Shown: positions 1 to 11,262, counted from the stretch's first letter. The stretch: 64,000 nucleotides of DNA from Choristoneura fumiferana (GCF_025370935.1 NC_133490.1:7758393-7822392), one strand, 5' to 3'. The notes: a model not told the origin generated them from the sequence alone. Translations and numbers: made by a program.

Positions 1-205
1 AATACGATATAGGTTATATACTATATAGGAGGACATAGGTTAAGGTATACCGTAGGCGACAGGCTAGCAACCTGTCACTATTGTACCGTTTTAGTCAAAC
101 TTTAAACCTAAAATTGCTAAAAGTGGCTCCGAAGCGGTAATGTTTCGTGTGCTCTGCCTATCCCTTTTGGGAATTCAGACGTGATGTTTGTGTTGTGTGT
201 GTGTG

Positions 206-271
206 TTTAATACGAGAGTCAGAGGGACGGCACAATACGAACTTCGATTTTCGAACTTCATAGCAACCCCT
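206..271. mobile_element. Half of a palindromic MITE (GAACTTCGATTTTCGAA family)
   Basis: From TTTAATACGAGAGTCAGAGG to TAGCAACCCCTAGG this matches the right half of the complete copy at 62067-62191 and the copy at 8471-8594 (shared words ACGGCACAATACGAACTTCG). The left inverted arm is missing. Confidence 0.6.
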
Positions 272-996
272 AGGTTACTTGAGCTTTTAAAATTGCCTGT
301 GGATTGTTAAGAGTAGTCAATAGAGTCGAGGTCAAAGACTACCTGTTTGAACTTTTGTATGAAACTGTCATAAGACATTTTGACGCATAGAGCCAAAAAA
401 GGTAAGATACTAAAGTGTACCTAAAGATATCTTTGAACTCAACTGTACTAATTGCCAAAAATACTGTTCACAACATCCATGATACTAAAGGGGAAATCAA
501 ATTAATTCCAGATTTTTGTTGGTTTCATAAGTGCATTTGAAATAAACGTACGAGTGTTCGTCACTATCCCAACAGAGCCAACAGTTGCCATCTTTACTTT
601 TATGTCATTAGCAATAAAGGTGACAGCAGAGTGGCGTCTACTAGCCATTAGCGTACCGAGCACTGGGACGTTTACCCTACCCTTAAAATCTAACTTTTAG
701 TTTAGTTTTTTTTTGTCCACCAGTATCACGACTTCCAACTCTTTTTGTAATAATTTGATCAGAATTTTGATGGGAATAAAGATCGAACTCTGATAACCAA
801 GATACAGGTATCCGATTTAATGTAAGAGAAAGTAAGGCTATCGGTGAAAAAAGAAAAAAAAGGTGTCTAGACGTCAGTGATTCCCACAAGTAATAGCGGT
901 GCTCAACCAACCATGCGTGGCGTTAGGGTTGTCAGTTCATAGTTAAATTTTGACGATTGAGTGTTTGTTTTTTGTTTTTAAATTTTGACCATTTAG

Positions 997-1173
997 CTTG
1001 TTGAAGTGGCAATGGGCAGGCCACATTGAAAGAAGAAACAGATGTTCTCGAATGGAGCGGCGTACTACGTTCACTAACGAGACGGACGGATGACCTGGTT
1101 AAAGCCGTGGGTTCACGGTCAATGCAGGCCTCTTCCAACCAAAACAAGTGGAGTTCTATGGGGGAGGCATATG
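997..1173 (+). mobile_element. LINE reverse-transcriptase ORF 3' fragment
   Basis: Translation gives LKWQWAGHIERRN, then after a small deletion RRTDDLVKAVGSRSMQASSN and KWSSMGEAY. This is the C-terminal tail of the endonuclease-reverse transcriptase common in lepidopteran non-LTR retrotransposons (normally WAGH-AR ... RWTDDL ... EAYVQQWTS). The tail is cut at GAGGCATATG and joined directly to an inverted SINE piece. Confidence 0.8.
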
Positions 1174-1284
1174 AGTGCGGATTGGGAACTTCACACACAC
1201 CACTGAATTTCTTCACTGGTATGAGCAGGTTTTCTCAACGATGCTGTCTTTCACCATAAAGTTCATGTTAAATTTCAAATGTAC
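1174..1284 (-). mobile_element. SINE body fragment (family A)
   Basis: AGTGCGGATTGGGAACTTCA and TTCACCATAAAGTTCATG match the body of the SINE that is complete at 59571-59840, in the same minus orientation. Both its ATGATG tail and its tRNA-like head are missing. Confidence 0.7.
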
Positions 1285-2256
1285 CACCAATCAATTATTA
1301 TTGAATACTTTTTATGAGCTGCCAAAACGCAATTTCCCATAGATTTTGTACAGCAATAGCAAGCTGTGACGTCACTTATTTGCCAACTCAATTGATCTTA
1401 TTTATATTTCAAAGCAACTGAAAATATTTTTTTTAATAGAAATTATTTTGGTTTTCAGTGTTTAGGGTAAAAATAAAGCGCTTTTTGTTAAAAACAATCC
1501 TATACTTAGTATCGTTTTATCACAATTCATATTTTACTCAACAAAACTCTTAAGCAACCTCATCTAAGCACAATTAATTAATTTCATTCTTTTGATTACT
1601 TTTCACAAAATTCAATTAAAATCACAATAAAAAGTCGAAGAATCCTTAGACAGAAAAACATTTCAACATCGCGGGAACAAAACGTGATGAAACAAAAGCA
1701 TTCGATTAGCCAGAACAAATGTTTGTCGCAAATCTTACGGAGTGAAGGAAAGGGTTGTTTATTTTGGCTCTACCCTCAAGTTCAAAAGTTCAGCACTTTG
1801 AACGGAAAGTGGGAAGTTGAAAAGGCGTTAAAACAATGAAGACATTTCCGAGAGTTTTATTTTTACAAGCTTTTGCTTAGTTTCACCAGTCCCGGTGACT
1901 GAGTATGTTTAATCAAATCTTGCTAGTTAAATTTCCAATTGACTTAAATTTGATACACATCTCTATAGAATATCACATATCTTCAAAACACGGTGTAGAA
2001 TAGAAGTGTCAGTTTTTTTTTTAATAATGTGAAATAATTTGATTTTCAGCTTGAAAAAATAAGATAGCTGAAATGCTACAAAATTACATCATTGAAAAAA
2101 AAAAAACTAAAATTTAATGATCCGAAGATCATCAAAATTGGCAGCCCTGAGTCATATCTCAAGTTTACAAAACTTTTAATGCGCGCTTTCATTAAATCGA
2201 AGCAGAGATTTGTAGAATCGATCTATCGCACTGATTGAAATCCACGTTTCACCCCG

Positions 2257-2328
2257 CTCCTTGCTGGACACAGGCCCTCTCCCAGGATGAGACAGCTTGA
2301 GCTGTAGTTCCCACGCAGGGAACCACTC
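2257..2328 (-). mobile_element. SINE family A 3'-tail fragment
   Basis: TTGCTGGACACAGGCCCTCT ... GTAGTTCCCACGCAGGGAAC corresponds to the 3' tail of SINE A. It abuts the next repeat at 2335. Confidence 0.6.
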
Positions 2329-2334
2329 ACAGAT

Positions 2335-2490
2335 AAAAACCCCCGACTTTGTCACTTCAAAGTTCAATATCTCAAAAACGGCTAAACCGATGTTGTTGAA
2401 ACATATCTAAGAGCCATGACTAGAAAACCTGCTTTCAAATAAAAAAACGCCTCCAAATCGGTCCACGCGTTTAAGAGCTACGGTGCCACA

Positions 2491-2491
<1 letters not shown>
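2335..2491 (-). repeat. TTAA-type inverted-repeat element, partial copy
   Basis: This region (GACTTTGTCACTTCAAAGTT ... CTCAAAAACGGCTAAACCGA ... GAAAACCTGCTTTCAA ... TAAGAGCTACGGTGCCACAG) matches the arm at 19149-19363 in the same orientation. The terminal CGACGCAAAAAGAGGGG end is lost and replaced by the (CA)n run that follows. Confidence 0.75.

Positions 2492-2528
<37 letters not shown>
2491..2528. repeat. (CA)n microsatellite
   Basis: An uninterrupted CA run of about 18 units. It begins where related copies of the upstream repeat have only a short CAGACAGACACACA stretch, so it probably grew from that segment. Confidence 0.95.
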
Positions 2529-2531
<3 letters not shown>

Positions 2532-2884
2532 TTGGCTAGTTTCCTTCATCGAAAAGTTCATAGTAAAATAACAAAGGTAATTCAAATGTAGGTCCTAGGT
2601 ATGTTTTAAAAAGTTGGGCTCTAACCCACGATCATCAACTGATGCCTGCTACAATTAAATATTATCTCAACTGATCCTGTACACTCCAATCCTGTATTTA
2701 GCCATAATTATTCGAGGGTAACCAGCCATCGCGCGTGCGCCTGCGGCTCCCGATTACATTGCGTTGATTCATATCAATTACACCTTGTTTGGGATAGATG
2801 GCGTTAACGACGTCCTTAAGAACTGTCAGGACATTGTACCTAAAGCGGAGCATGTTTTTTTGCTAGATACAGCAGGAAGAGTGA

Positions 2885-3291
2885 AGTACCTCCTATAGAC
2901 GTAAAGTGGGGGTGATTTTTTTTTCTCATCCAATCTTGTAGTGTGGGGTATCGTTGGCTAGGTCTTTTAAAACCATTAGGGGGTTTCTAAACCAATTTTT
3001 CGATTCAATGATTTGTTTGCAAAATATTCAACTTTAAAGTGCAACTTTTTATTAAAATCGAGGTTCCCCCCCCTCTAAAATTTACACCGGTGGGTGGAAA
3101 AATTTGAAAAAAAAATCAGGATGGTACTAAGTATATCAAACTTACAAGGAAAACTATAATAAATAACTATAACACTATAATAAAGTTTTCTTGAGAATTA
3201 TTAGTACTTTAAGAGTAAGTACTTATTTTTTTCGTAATGGCTACGGAACCCTATTTTGGGTGTGTACGACACGCTCTTGGCCGGTTTTTTT
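2885..3291 (+). repeat. Interspersed repeat ending CTCTTGGCCGGTTTTT, internally deleted copy
   Basis: It runs from GTACCTCCTATAGACGTAAAG through a poly-C stretch and GGTGGGTGG to GACACGCTCTTGGCCGG. It aligns along its length with the longer copy at 48645-49256. I know this as an abundant lepidopteran repeat but cannot assign a class; no coding capacity or clear inverted repeats are visible. Confidence 0.8.
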
Positions 3292-3362
3292 ATTGTGAGA
3301 GAGGCAAACGAGCAAGTGGTTCATCAGAAGGGAAATGGTCATTGGTCCGTTGCTGTCCTTTT
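3288..3362 (-). mobile_element. Degraded poly(A)-tailed retroelement 3' end
   Basis: TTTTTTTATTGTGAGAGAGG, CAAACGAGCAAGTGG and TCATCAGAAGGGAAATGG resemble the inverse of the 3' end at 41190-41394 (CCATCAGGAGACC-CACTTGCTCGTTTGCC). It is highly diverged. Confidence 0.45.
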
Positions 3363-3875
3363 AAGAAAGTATAAGCCCTTTTGTTGAAAGCCCCAATGTG
3401 TTGTTTACAAGCTTTTATTTTGCTTGCCCTGTTTTGTTTCGGTCAAATCTTGCAAGTTGATTTTGACGCACTTTCAGAGGCCAGAGGCGGGATTGACTTG
3501 AAATTTGGTATACATATGTAGGTTGGATGACACTGCAAAGTACAGTCAAAAAAGCTTCTTTTAACAATTATTAGATTCACTTGTAAATAACTAATGTATC
3601 TATGAAGGTAACGAAATCTTTGAACTTGATTTTAACCAACTTCAAATTGTTGTATTGCCACGAAACTTGGCAATTACGCATTATTCTAATAAATACATAC
3701 TACCTATTATGGTACCATCGAGCTGATCTGATGATGCACTCCGAAGCTAGACACTATAACTCCAAGACATAACAATGTAACCCAGCTATGTTTAGGTTTG
3801 TTAGAATAGCCTTAGGGTACACTTTAAAATACATTTTGACTATGAACAATTAATAAGTATATATGTAACTTTATC

Positions 3876-4160
3876 AACGGCAGTGCACTCCCGAATACTC
3901 CAGTTTTTTGGACATGTGACGCGACGTGGGGGGGACTCCGTGGAGCGACTGGTTGTGCAGGGCCGGGTGAATGGCAGCAGATCACGTGGACGTTCACCAT
4001 TGCGATGGACGGACCAAATCAAGTCGTTGACTGACAAATCCCTCAACGAATGCGCTAGACAGGCCTCAGCAAGGGATAAATGGCGCACGGTAGTGAAGCG
4101 CTACCGAGCGTCTCGCGTGACCACGACTGCTCCGCCAAGAGTAAGCGACTGAGAAGAGAT
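3876..4160 (+). mobile_element. LINE reverse-transcriptase C-terminal fragment, second family
   Basis: An 89-codon frame from 3883 to 4152 reads RILQFFGHVTRRGGDSVERL, then GRVNGSRSRGRSPLRWTDQI and ARDKWRTVVKR. The pattern FGHV-R ... ERL-V-G-V-G-RSRGRSP-RWTDQI ... DKWR is the C-terminus of RTE/Jockey-like LINE reverse transcriptases. The 5' part with the catalytic domain is absent, so it is a 5'-truncated dead copy. Its reading frame is still intact to the stop, which suggests moderate age. Confidence 0.8.
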
Positions 4161-4650
4161 GTAACTTTAAAGAAGTACTATATTTAACAGCAACAAAAAC
4201 AATCCCCCATTTTTAAACTCCATTTCACACTTTCGACAAATCAATTACCAGTGGCAACCCTAAATTGGGCACGTTTGGAATTTTTATAAACGGGAAGCGT
4301 TGATTAAATTCTTGTTACGAACATGTTCCGTTTGACATGTCAGGGCTGTCACAACATGTCCGCTGGAATTTAATCAGCCATCGACGTTCGAACATGTTTG
4401 TAAATACATTGGTAGTTAATAAATGGCTATTAGCATTTGATGACACTTGGATGGGTAAAGCGGGAGAATAATGTTGTATTAGTAGGAATTTATAAAGACT
4501 AATAAATAGTACATTACTACAGAGGCCATGAAGTAAGGGATTGATGAACGATTTCGGGGTAGACGGAGTAGGGGATAAAACGAGTCCAGCAATCCCTCTT
4601 CTGGCCGAGGTTTGTATAGTGCTTTTCTCAAACAATGTGAGGAAATATTT

Positions 4651-4687
4651 CATCCATCCATCCATCCATGCATCGCATCGCATCGCA
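4651..4687. repeat. (CATC)n / (CATCG)n microsatellite
   Basis: Four to five CATC units followed by three CATCG units. Confidence 0.9.
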
Positions 4688-4830
4688 ATATCGCAAATGC
4701 TTCCAGAGTAGTGGTGGTTGGCTGTTTGTAATTTTTCCTTTGTCAGTTTAATGTTAGTAAGCAAATTTAAAAAGTTAGAGCAGCGGACAATAATGGATTT
4801 TCATACATACTTCATGACCTAGGCCATGAT

Positions 4831-4893
4831 TTTCGTAATGGCTACGGAACCTTATCCAGGGCGTGTCCGACAGGCTCTTAGTCATTTTTTTTT
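4831..4893 (+). repeat. Short 3' end of the CTCTTGGCCGG repeat family
   Basis: TTTCGTAATGGCTACGGAAC ... GCGTGTCCGACAGGCTCTTA, then a T run, matches the last 60 bases of the repeat at 48645-49256. Confidence 0.7.
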
Positions 4894-5476
4894 GTTTGTT
4901 TAGGTTTAAGTAAAAACCTGTACATGATGTGATGAATATAATTTCAAAATATATTGTTTATTCATTAAGCTAGTGGCTGCAAAAAAGACAAAAAGAATGA
5001 ACAATAAAATTTCAAATGTCAATTCTATCAGTAACACATACATACAAGCAAAAACTATGGTACAAAACAGCTATACAAAATAATACAGCAAATAGTAAAA
5101 ACAGTAGCGCAAAAACCATTTCATATGTCATTCCGTTGGGCCTTTACAAATACCGTATGTCATGGTAATTAGGCGCACAGTCGATTGATTGAAAGGTCAG
5201 GAATTGTCGCAGATGTGCCACGATAAAAGCAATTAAATGCCTTAAGGTCCGTAATGGACTCTGGATCTTTAATTATTAAAAAGGCAATGAAAAATTGTTA
5301 AGGGCTATCGTTCGGACATCTGATATTGTCAAGAGTATCAATTTCACCAGTTTTTTATTAGCTTTTATTTAACTTCACGTGTATCTATTTATGTATGTAT
5401 GTACCTACTTGTATGTCCTGGAAATTTATAAATCAACTTTCCACTACCTGGTATTCGACTGAGCCAAAATGTCGTA

Positions 5477-5693
5477 TCCATACTAATATTATAAATGCGA
5501 AAGTGTGTTTGTGTGTTTGTCCGTCTTTCACGCCGTAACGGAGCGACGGATCGACGTGATTTTTGGCATAGAGATAGTTTATGGGCCCGAGAGTGACATA
5601 GGCTACTTTTTATCCCGCAAAAATGCACAGTTCCCGAGGGATCAGCGCGTGATAATCGAATACCACGCGGGCGGAGCCGCGGGCCAAAGCTAG
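5477..5693 (+). mobile_element. Non-autonomous Helitron, Lep1 type, full length
   Basis: It starts TCCATACTAATATTATAAAT and ends GCCAAAGCTAG, with a GC-rich stem (CGCGG / CCGCGGG) just before the end. It lies between a host A (5476) and T (5694). These are the Helitron hallmarks: 5'-TC, 3'-hairpin plus CTRR, A|T target, no duplication. The 217-bp length and the AATATTATAAATGCGAAAG start match the Lep1-like elements of Lepidoptera. It encodes no Rep/helicase and needs an autonomous partner. Confidence 0.88.
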
Positions 5694-6964
5694 TACTTAT
5701 ATAAATCCGGTGACAATTCAAAATCAAATCTGGTACTAAATTTTGATGATCCAGCCAGGAATGTCTCCGCAGGACGTAACTCCTCAATGGCAATTTAGAA
5801 GACTGTCTCACGCTACGACCTGGACTGTTTTGGACTCTTACGAGTAGCGGGGAAGCAAGCATTTTTTCTATTCATTGCGTATGCTGCCAGGTGACCAATG
5901 AGCGTCGAGGGTCTCGGCCGCCGAATGAATAGCGAAAACGCTCTCCGCTCCACTACCCGCTCGCTGTCGAGTCCGTAGCCTTACAGTTCGCCCATTACTA
6001 ATATAAATGTACCTACTTTTAGCTGTCACACACGATTCATTGATATATTTTTAATACGTAACTTTTTTACAATATTAAAGCTAAGGTCATGTCACTAACT
6101 GTCTCGATATGTTTTAAAACATGTCAACATTTATCTAAAGGAACTTCACCTTAACATTGAGCTGGCAATAATTCTATTGAATTTTTTATCCAGGCAACCT
6201 TTGCACGTGTGCTACCAATTAATGTCCTTTTCGAGTCACATATAATTACCAGATGTCTTTTATGGGTGAGCGAGACAGAGCACGAATTAATTAACTGGTT
6301 TCATTTGATATGCGCGAGCGCAGCGGGGACTTTTGCAATTTGAAATTTGAATTCTAGAGTTGATGTAATTTCGCGGGTTCATTATCCTCTTCTGTTTTAA
6401 AAACTGGCTAAGTGCTTGTCGAATTCGAATATAAAGGTTTCTTTACTGCTCTAATTAAGATCCTGCAAAAAAGTCGAAAACGACATTTCTTGTACATATC
6501 CAAAAATAAGTCGGTTCGTAAAAGAATTGAAAAAGAAAAAACTACTAATTACTCGAAAAGTTAAGTTAAATTAAATTCTGGGTAAAACATACATAACAAG
6601 CAGCGTATTTTCATTTTTTAAATGAGAATGGAATTTAAAAGACTTGATAAAAAAATGTTAAGAAAAAAAAATACTTTTCTCGGCGGCCTGAAAAACCTTG
6701 AATACCTTAAATTACTGTTTAATTCAAAAAATATATAAGAATTTTATTTCACAAAACAAATATTCCTAAAACTTATTTCCATTAAAATTGACTGCTAGTT
6801 TAATATTACAAAACATCAAAGGTTAGTTGGAATTACACAGTGTAAAAAGGCTCTTTATCACTCAACGTGTGGTAAAGCTGTAATTTATTGGATATCGAAC
6901 ACCTTATTAAAAAGGTCGTTTTAATCTATGGTTAGAATTACCACCGCTACCGATACTTGCGGCA

Positions 6965-7110
6965 TTTTTATAGTATGTCCAATGGGTGATAACGGCACCC
7001 TTTTACCAAGGTTCTACTGTTCGTCTGTCTGTCACAGGGCTGTATGTTTTGAACCGTAACAGACACGGTCTGACCGGTCTCCCATGGTAAAACTGCCTCT
7101 GGCTGAAATT
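6965..7110 (+). repeat. Fragment of the 'GGTTCCGT...' interspersed repeat family
   Basis: Words such as GATAACGGCACCC, GTCTGTCTGTCACAGGGCTG and GAACCGTAACAGACACGGTC resemble the internal part of the family represented at 53258-53815. Diverged. Confidence 0.4.
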
Positions 7111-7802
7111 ATAGTTTTCTTATGTGCGTTTATTTGTTAGATAATTACAAGATATAATTTTACTAAATTGAAAGCCTGGAGAACCCACGAAGGTACTAAA
7201 CAAGTCACAGAATAGATAGTAGTAGCTCAAGTGTCTGTTTTCTTATACTCTTTGGTCCGCTTGCCCATGACCTTTGAATAATGTTGCCACTCAAATAATA
7301 GCTGCTCTGGGTTCAGCTTTCATTAGCCAAACTATACCAAATAATAATTAAATTATACTCAAAAATCCTCCTCAATCAAAAATAGTACCGATATTCCGCC
7401 TAGCATGTATAAATCTAATTCAATTTGAAGTAAAAGACCGCACTAGCACAGTGTACGATTGTCCTAGTAAGAAGCGATCCGTTGAATGAGCACCCACAAA
7501 TCTAGATAGCGGTGGGAAAGCCTAGTACAAAGTGACGGGACACTGCCAAAATTCTGTGAACGACCGAACATATACACTTAACATAAATTTATTTTTCTCA
7601 TAACGTGTGAATTATTTTCGCCGCCCGGCAACGACATTTCTTGGTCCTCCCACGTCGACACTTTTTATAGTTTTGGAATAACATTTAATTTATTATATGA
7701 GATGTAAACTCTTATTTGACCAAGTTCGTCACGCTATCACTGAAAGCTAATGATGGAACAGTGGATCTTTCAGGAGTCCGGGCATAGTTTATAAAATAAA
7801 AA

Positions 7803-7905
7803 TTCATCATTATCATATCAGCGGCAGGACGTCTGTTGGACATAGGCCTCCGCCATGACCCCCAGTTTCTTCAGTTGGAAGCAGCATGCAACCACTTTGA
7901 ACCCG
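7803..7905 (-). mobile_element. LINE 3' tail fragment
   Basis: On the minus strand it encodes the EAYVQQ(T) tail and ends in ATGATAATGATGA. It is the left half of a head-to-head pair with the next element. Confidence 0.75.
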
Positions 7906-7910
7906 GTAAA

Positions 7911-8193
7911 GTATAATCTAAATGAGGAGATACGTAGGAGAACGAAGGTCACTGACATAGCCGTGCGGATTAGCACGGAGAACAGATGGCCATTGGGGTC
8001 GAAATGTTCTCGAATGGAGACCGCAGATCGGGAAGCACAGCTTAGGACGTCCACCAACGAGATGGACGGACCACCTGGTTAAAGCTGCGGGTTCACGGTG
8101 GATGCAGGCCGCTTCCAACCGAAGCAACTGGAGGTCTATGGGGGAGGCGTGTGTCCAACAGTGGACGTCCTACGGCTGAGATGATGATGATGA
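7911..8193 (+). mobile_element. LINE reverse-transcriptase 3' fragment with tail
   Basis: It begins NLNEEIRRRTKVTDIA (RT C-terminal region), has an internal deletion, then continues in another frame to the family tail (GGACGGACCACCTGG ... GGGGGAGGCGTGTGTCCAAC) and finishes GATGATGATGATGA. Frameshifts make it non-functional. This is the only copy here that keeps both RT sequence and a complete 3' tail in normal order. Confidence 0.8.
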
Positions 8194-8470
8194 CTCTTAT
8201 TTACATTTTAAGCAATGTCTGTTTGTGTTAAACATTGCAAAAAATCCAACAACAGCACTGAGACCGCGGTGATACGCTATCACCGGTGTCAACTCGAAAA
8301 TATATTATCACACATTATCGTGCGCGGTGACATCGATCATGCTGTCCGGGGATTTAGATATGGCCGCTGGCTAAGTGTCTATTACTCCGTGTTACATGAA
8401 CATTTATGTCACAGCGCGTGGGAGATAAAGATGGCAATTTTGTATAGTTTTGGCGGTACCTGCAGTCAGG

Positions 8471-8594
8471 GGGCTACCACGAAATTCGAAAATCGAAGTT
8501 CGTTCGTACCGTCCCTTTTACTCTCGTATTAAATAATATAAGCGTTAGCAGGACGGCAAGATACAAAGTTCGAGTTTTGCACTTCGTAGTGGCC
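8471..8594. mobile_element. Palindromic MITE, GAAGTTCGTATCGTGCCGTCC family
   Basis: Left arm GGCTACCACGAAATTCG... and right arm ...CACTTCGTAGTGGCC are inverted copies, with GTACCGTCCC / GACGGCAAGATAC deeper in the arms. Related copies: 62067-62191 and a half copy at 206-271. No coding sequence. Confidence 0.75.
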
Positions 8595-8929
8595 AGGGTC
8601 TGTCTTAGGCATCCGGGCGCCCGGGCAGTCATGCCTTTGGTGCTTTTTCAGAAACGACAAGCCACGAAGAACAGATTGTATTTGTTAGACAGCATACTCA
8701 ATTACTCATACTCCTACGAGATAAGTCTATAAAAGTTAGTACACTGAGTCTAGTATTTCTTTAGAGCGATAAAAATAGATATAGATAGAAATTAAGTGGT
8801 TAAGTTGAGTTGGCGCGCACGGCGCCCTGTAGTACCTGGCACCCCGGGCAGCCGCTCTAATATATTCATACATAAACTATACCTCAATACAAGTAATAGG
8901 CAGTAGATCGACTTCATACTAGCGCCCGA

Positions 8930-9090
8930 ATCGACGCACGCACACAGCCAAGCGTCATTTACACGGCCGCTCCAATCTTCGCAAGACAAAACTACGCAGT
9001 GCCACGCCGCGCGCCGCGCAGTCCGGTCGCTGGTCGAGTGCTGTGCCGCGCCGCCCGCTCTATTCGCCCCCGTTTCGATTCCGTAACATG
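8930..9090. other. CpG-dense GC-rich patch, unassigned
   Basis: Against an AT-rich background this block is packed with CG dinucleotides (for example GCCACGCCGCGCGCCGCGCA). It matches none of the repeats I recognise here. It could be an unmethylated promoter-like region or part of an unknown repeat; I cannot decide. Confidence 0.4.
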
Positions 9091-9639
9091 GCTATAGGCT
9101 ATTTTTTAATGTGATAAAATTCAACAACAAGTAGTTTCGAACTTTCCGCAATAGACGCAATTATTTTTCTATTACCAACTTATAATTTAATTAATAAAAA
9201 AATAATCATAAAACATGTTTTATACCTACCCCTAAAACTACACACATACAATAAAAATCTAACACTGATCTGTTTTACTTTTTGTAGACGCCAAGCCCCT
9301 AGCGCCCTAGCGCTCCGCCCAGCTGTAGGTATAAATTTCAAGAATACGGCTGAGTCAAACTACTGCCTATTGCTTGTATTGTGACAATACTGGCTTGACA
9401 TTGTGACAAGTTTGGTAGCCTAACCTTAGTGATTTGACCTATGCCCTCCGAAACGGAGTCGCTTCAATTCGGGCTCTATGTAAGATAAATTCAATCGCCA
9501 ATAATAATGTCACAATACTGCAATCAAAATATCTCACAACATCTACCAAGGGAAGAGAGGGGTTGAAAAATCGCCGAAATTGCCTCACGTAATTAACAGA
9601 TGCCTTCTGCTACGAAGTACAATGGTCTGTGTGAATTTC

Positions 9640-9738
9640 CCAACCCGCACTGGTCCCAACTCGGATCCAGGAGCTAGGACTAAGTAAACCGTCAATTTTC
9701 GTCACCAGCCCCTCTAACCACTAGGCCATCCGGTGGTC
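9640..9738 (-). mobile_element. tRNA-derived SINE head fragment
   Basis: On the minus strand, CCGGATGGCCTAGTGGTTAG is a pol III A-box (TGGCCTAGTGG). A decayed B-box region follows at CTGGATCCGAGTTGGG. It resembles the heads at 10645 and 54820. Confidence 0.55.
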
Positions 9739-10267
9739 TGAGTCGTTTCAAGCTAATTTACCATTACCGGTAAATTAGTCAAGTCTTGAGACTCCGAGAG
9801 TTCCACGAAAGTCGCGAAGTTTTCGTAGATTTTTAAAGTTGCGCCCAATAAAATAAGGAATCGATGTCAAACACGATAACATATCTAATCGGCTTCTGAA
9901 GACAAATCACACCTGTTCCTGTTGTCAAGATACAGCGCCTAACCGACGTGTTTACATGGTTTATCGGGGTACATAGATGGTTCAACTGCACTTTATTTTA
10001 TAGGCATAGTAAAAGGTAAATAAACTTCATCACGTGCTCCAAACCAAGGCCATTTTATCCGGGCTAGACATTATCTCATTTGCTTGATTGATTCAGGTGC
10101 TACTTTACGGCCTATGGCCTATGTACAGTCGCGAACAGGGATCGTTGAGCCAAATGGTTTATTAACGACAATATTTAATATGAGTATGTATAATCCGGCT
10201 AAATTATGAATAGTGGTTAGTGGCTCAACAATTACGTTTTGCGATGGTACGTGTACGTCCTACTACG

Positions 10268-10404
10268 TAGAGAGCACAAGCCTCTCAAAATGAGAGGGCT
10301 CGGTTTGAGCCATGCCCTCTCAAGCAAAGGGTCATGGCCAGTTGTGGGTTCGAACCCGGGTACCACCTCTAAGTTCTTCGGAATTAATATGCGAAATTAC
10401 ATCT
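10268..10404 (+). mobile_element. SINE family A head fragment
   Basis: CCCTCTCAAGCAAAGGGTCA, then GGGTTCGAACCCGGGTACCA (B-box), then TTCTTCGGAATTAATATGCG, correspond to the tRNA-like head and first body part of SINE A in plus orientation. The A-box is lost. Confidence 0.6.
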
Positions 10405-10407
10405 AAT

Positions 10408-10645
10408 TATACAATAAATAACTAATAAAGTCCCAAAGTAAGCATAGCTTGTACTGTCGGTATACTTACTACTTAGCCAACGGATAAACGTACTTATAAT
10501 ATAAATACATCTATTAAACATCCAAGACTTGAGCACGAACATTCCAATCTTTTATACAAAAATTTGCGCCGATAGGGAATTGAACCCAGGACCTTAAGCT
10601 TCGTGGTCTTTTCGTAGTCTCTCTAACCACTAGGCACGGTCGTCA
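10408..10645 (-). mobile_element. tRNA-derived SINE, family B
   Basis: From the right end on the minus strand: an A-box-like GTGCCTAGTGGTTAGAG, a B-box GGGTTCAATTCCC, then a body ending in the AATAAA-like tail beside 10408. The whole length aligns with the copy at 54548-54820. SINEs of this build are transcribed by pol III from the internal boxes and mobilised by a partner LINE. Confidence 0.75.
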
Positions 10646-11146
10646 CGTCGTGCTATGGTATGATTAAGGTAAACGTCCGAGTGCTCAACACCCTAATGCC
10701 CAATGCCCAATAGACGACACCCTGCTGTCATCTCTATTACTAATGACATTAGATTAAAGATGCCAACTATTGGGACAGTGACGAGCACTCGTACCTTACA
10801 TCAAATTAATTTAAATACCACCAAGACCATTGCTCGTCGATTCAGTACTCCAGTTATCTCCTCATTATGTATTTCAATTTCAAGTGTACACCAACAAGCC
10901 CACAGTTACTTCAGAATATGCAATTATCACGTTAAGATGTCAAGCGTTTCCGAAAAGCGGGCGCCGGCAATAATAACTTACAAAAACTGGTTTCTGTACC
11001 AGTGTTGCCGGGGTTGCGTCGTTGCTGAGTTTCAAGGTAATACGGTATCTGACAACTTCAGAATTTGCCATATACTAAATGTTTAGCGAAGCAAATATAA
11101 TGTTGGAAATTTAATTAAGTATAGAGAATTTTAAAACTCTTATATT

Positions 11147-11262
11147 ATATCTATCTGTTTCTAAAACGCTTTTCTTTATGGCGCTACTTGTATGTGACGT
11201 CACATGCAGTTATGTGTTTCTCTGTCTAGTCTTTGATTTCAAACCGTTATAACTCTTTTATT
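11147..11262 (+). repeat. Repeat of unknown class, copy 1
   Basis: CTGTTTCTAAAACGCTTTTC ... GGCGCTACTTG ... TTTCTCTGT ... TATAACTCTTT recurs at 51886-52010 in the same order. Two diverged copies 40 kb apart indicate an interspersed repeat without visible coding capacity. Confidence 0.6.

Noticed and set aside
4315..5862. Minus-strand frames of 149 and 157 codons
   Set aside because: The first spans a CATC microsatellite and unique DNA with no similarity; the second is the antisense of the Helitron at 5477-5693.
10703..11086. 127-codon plus-strand frame
   Set aside because: No domain, no homologous pattern, next to SINE remains; length is within chance for 64 kb.
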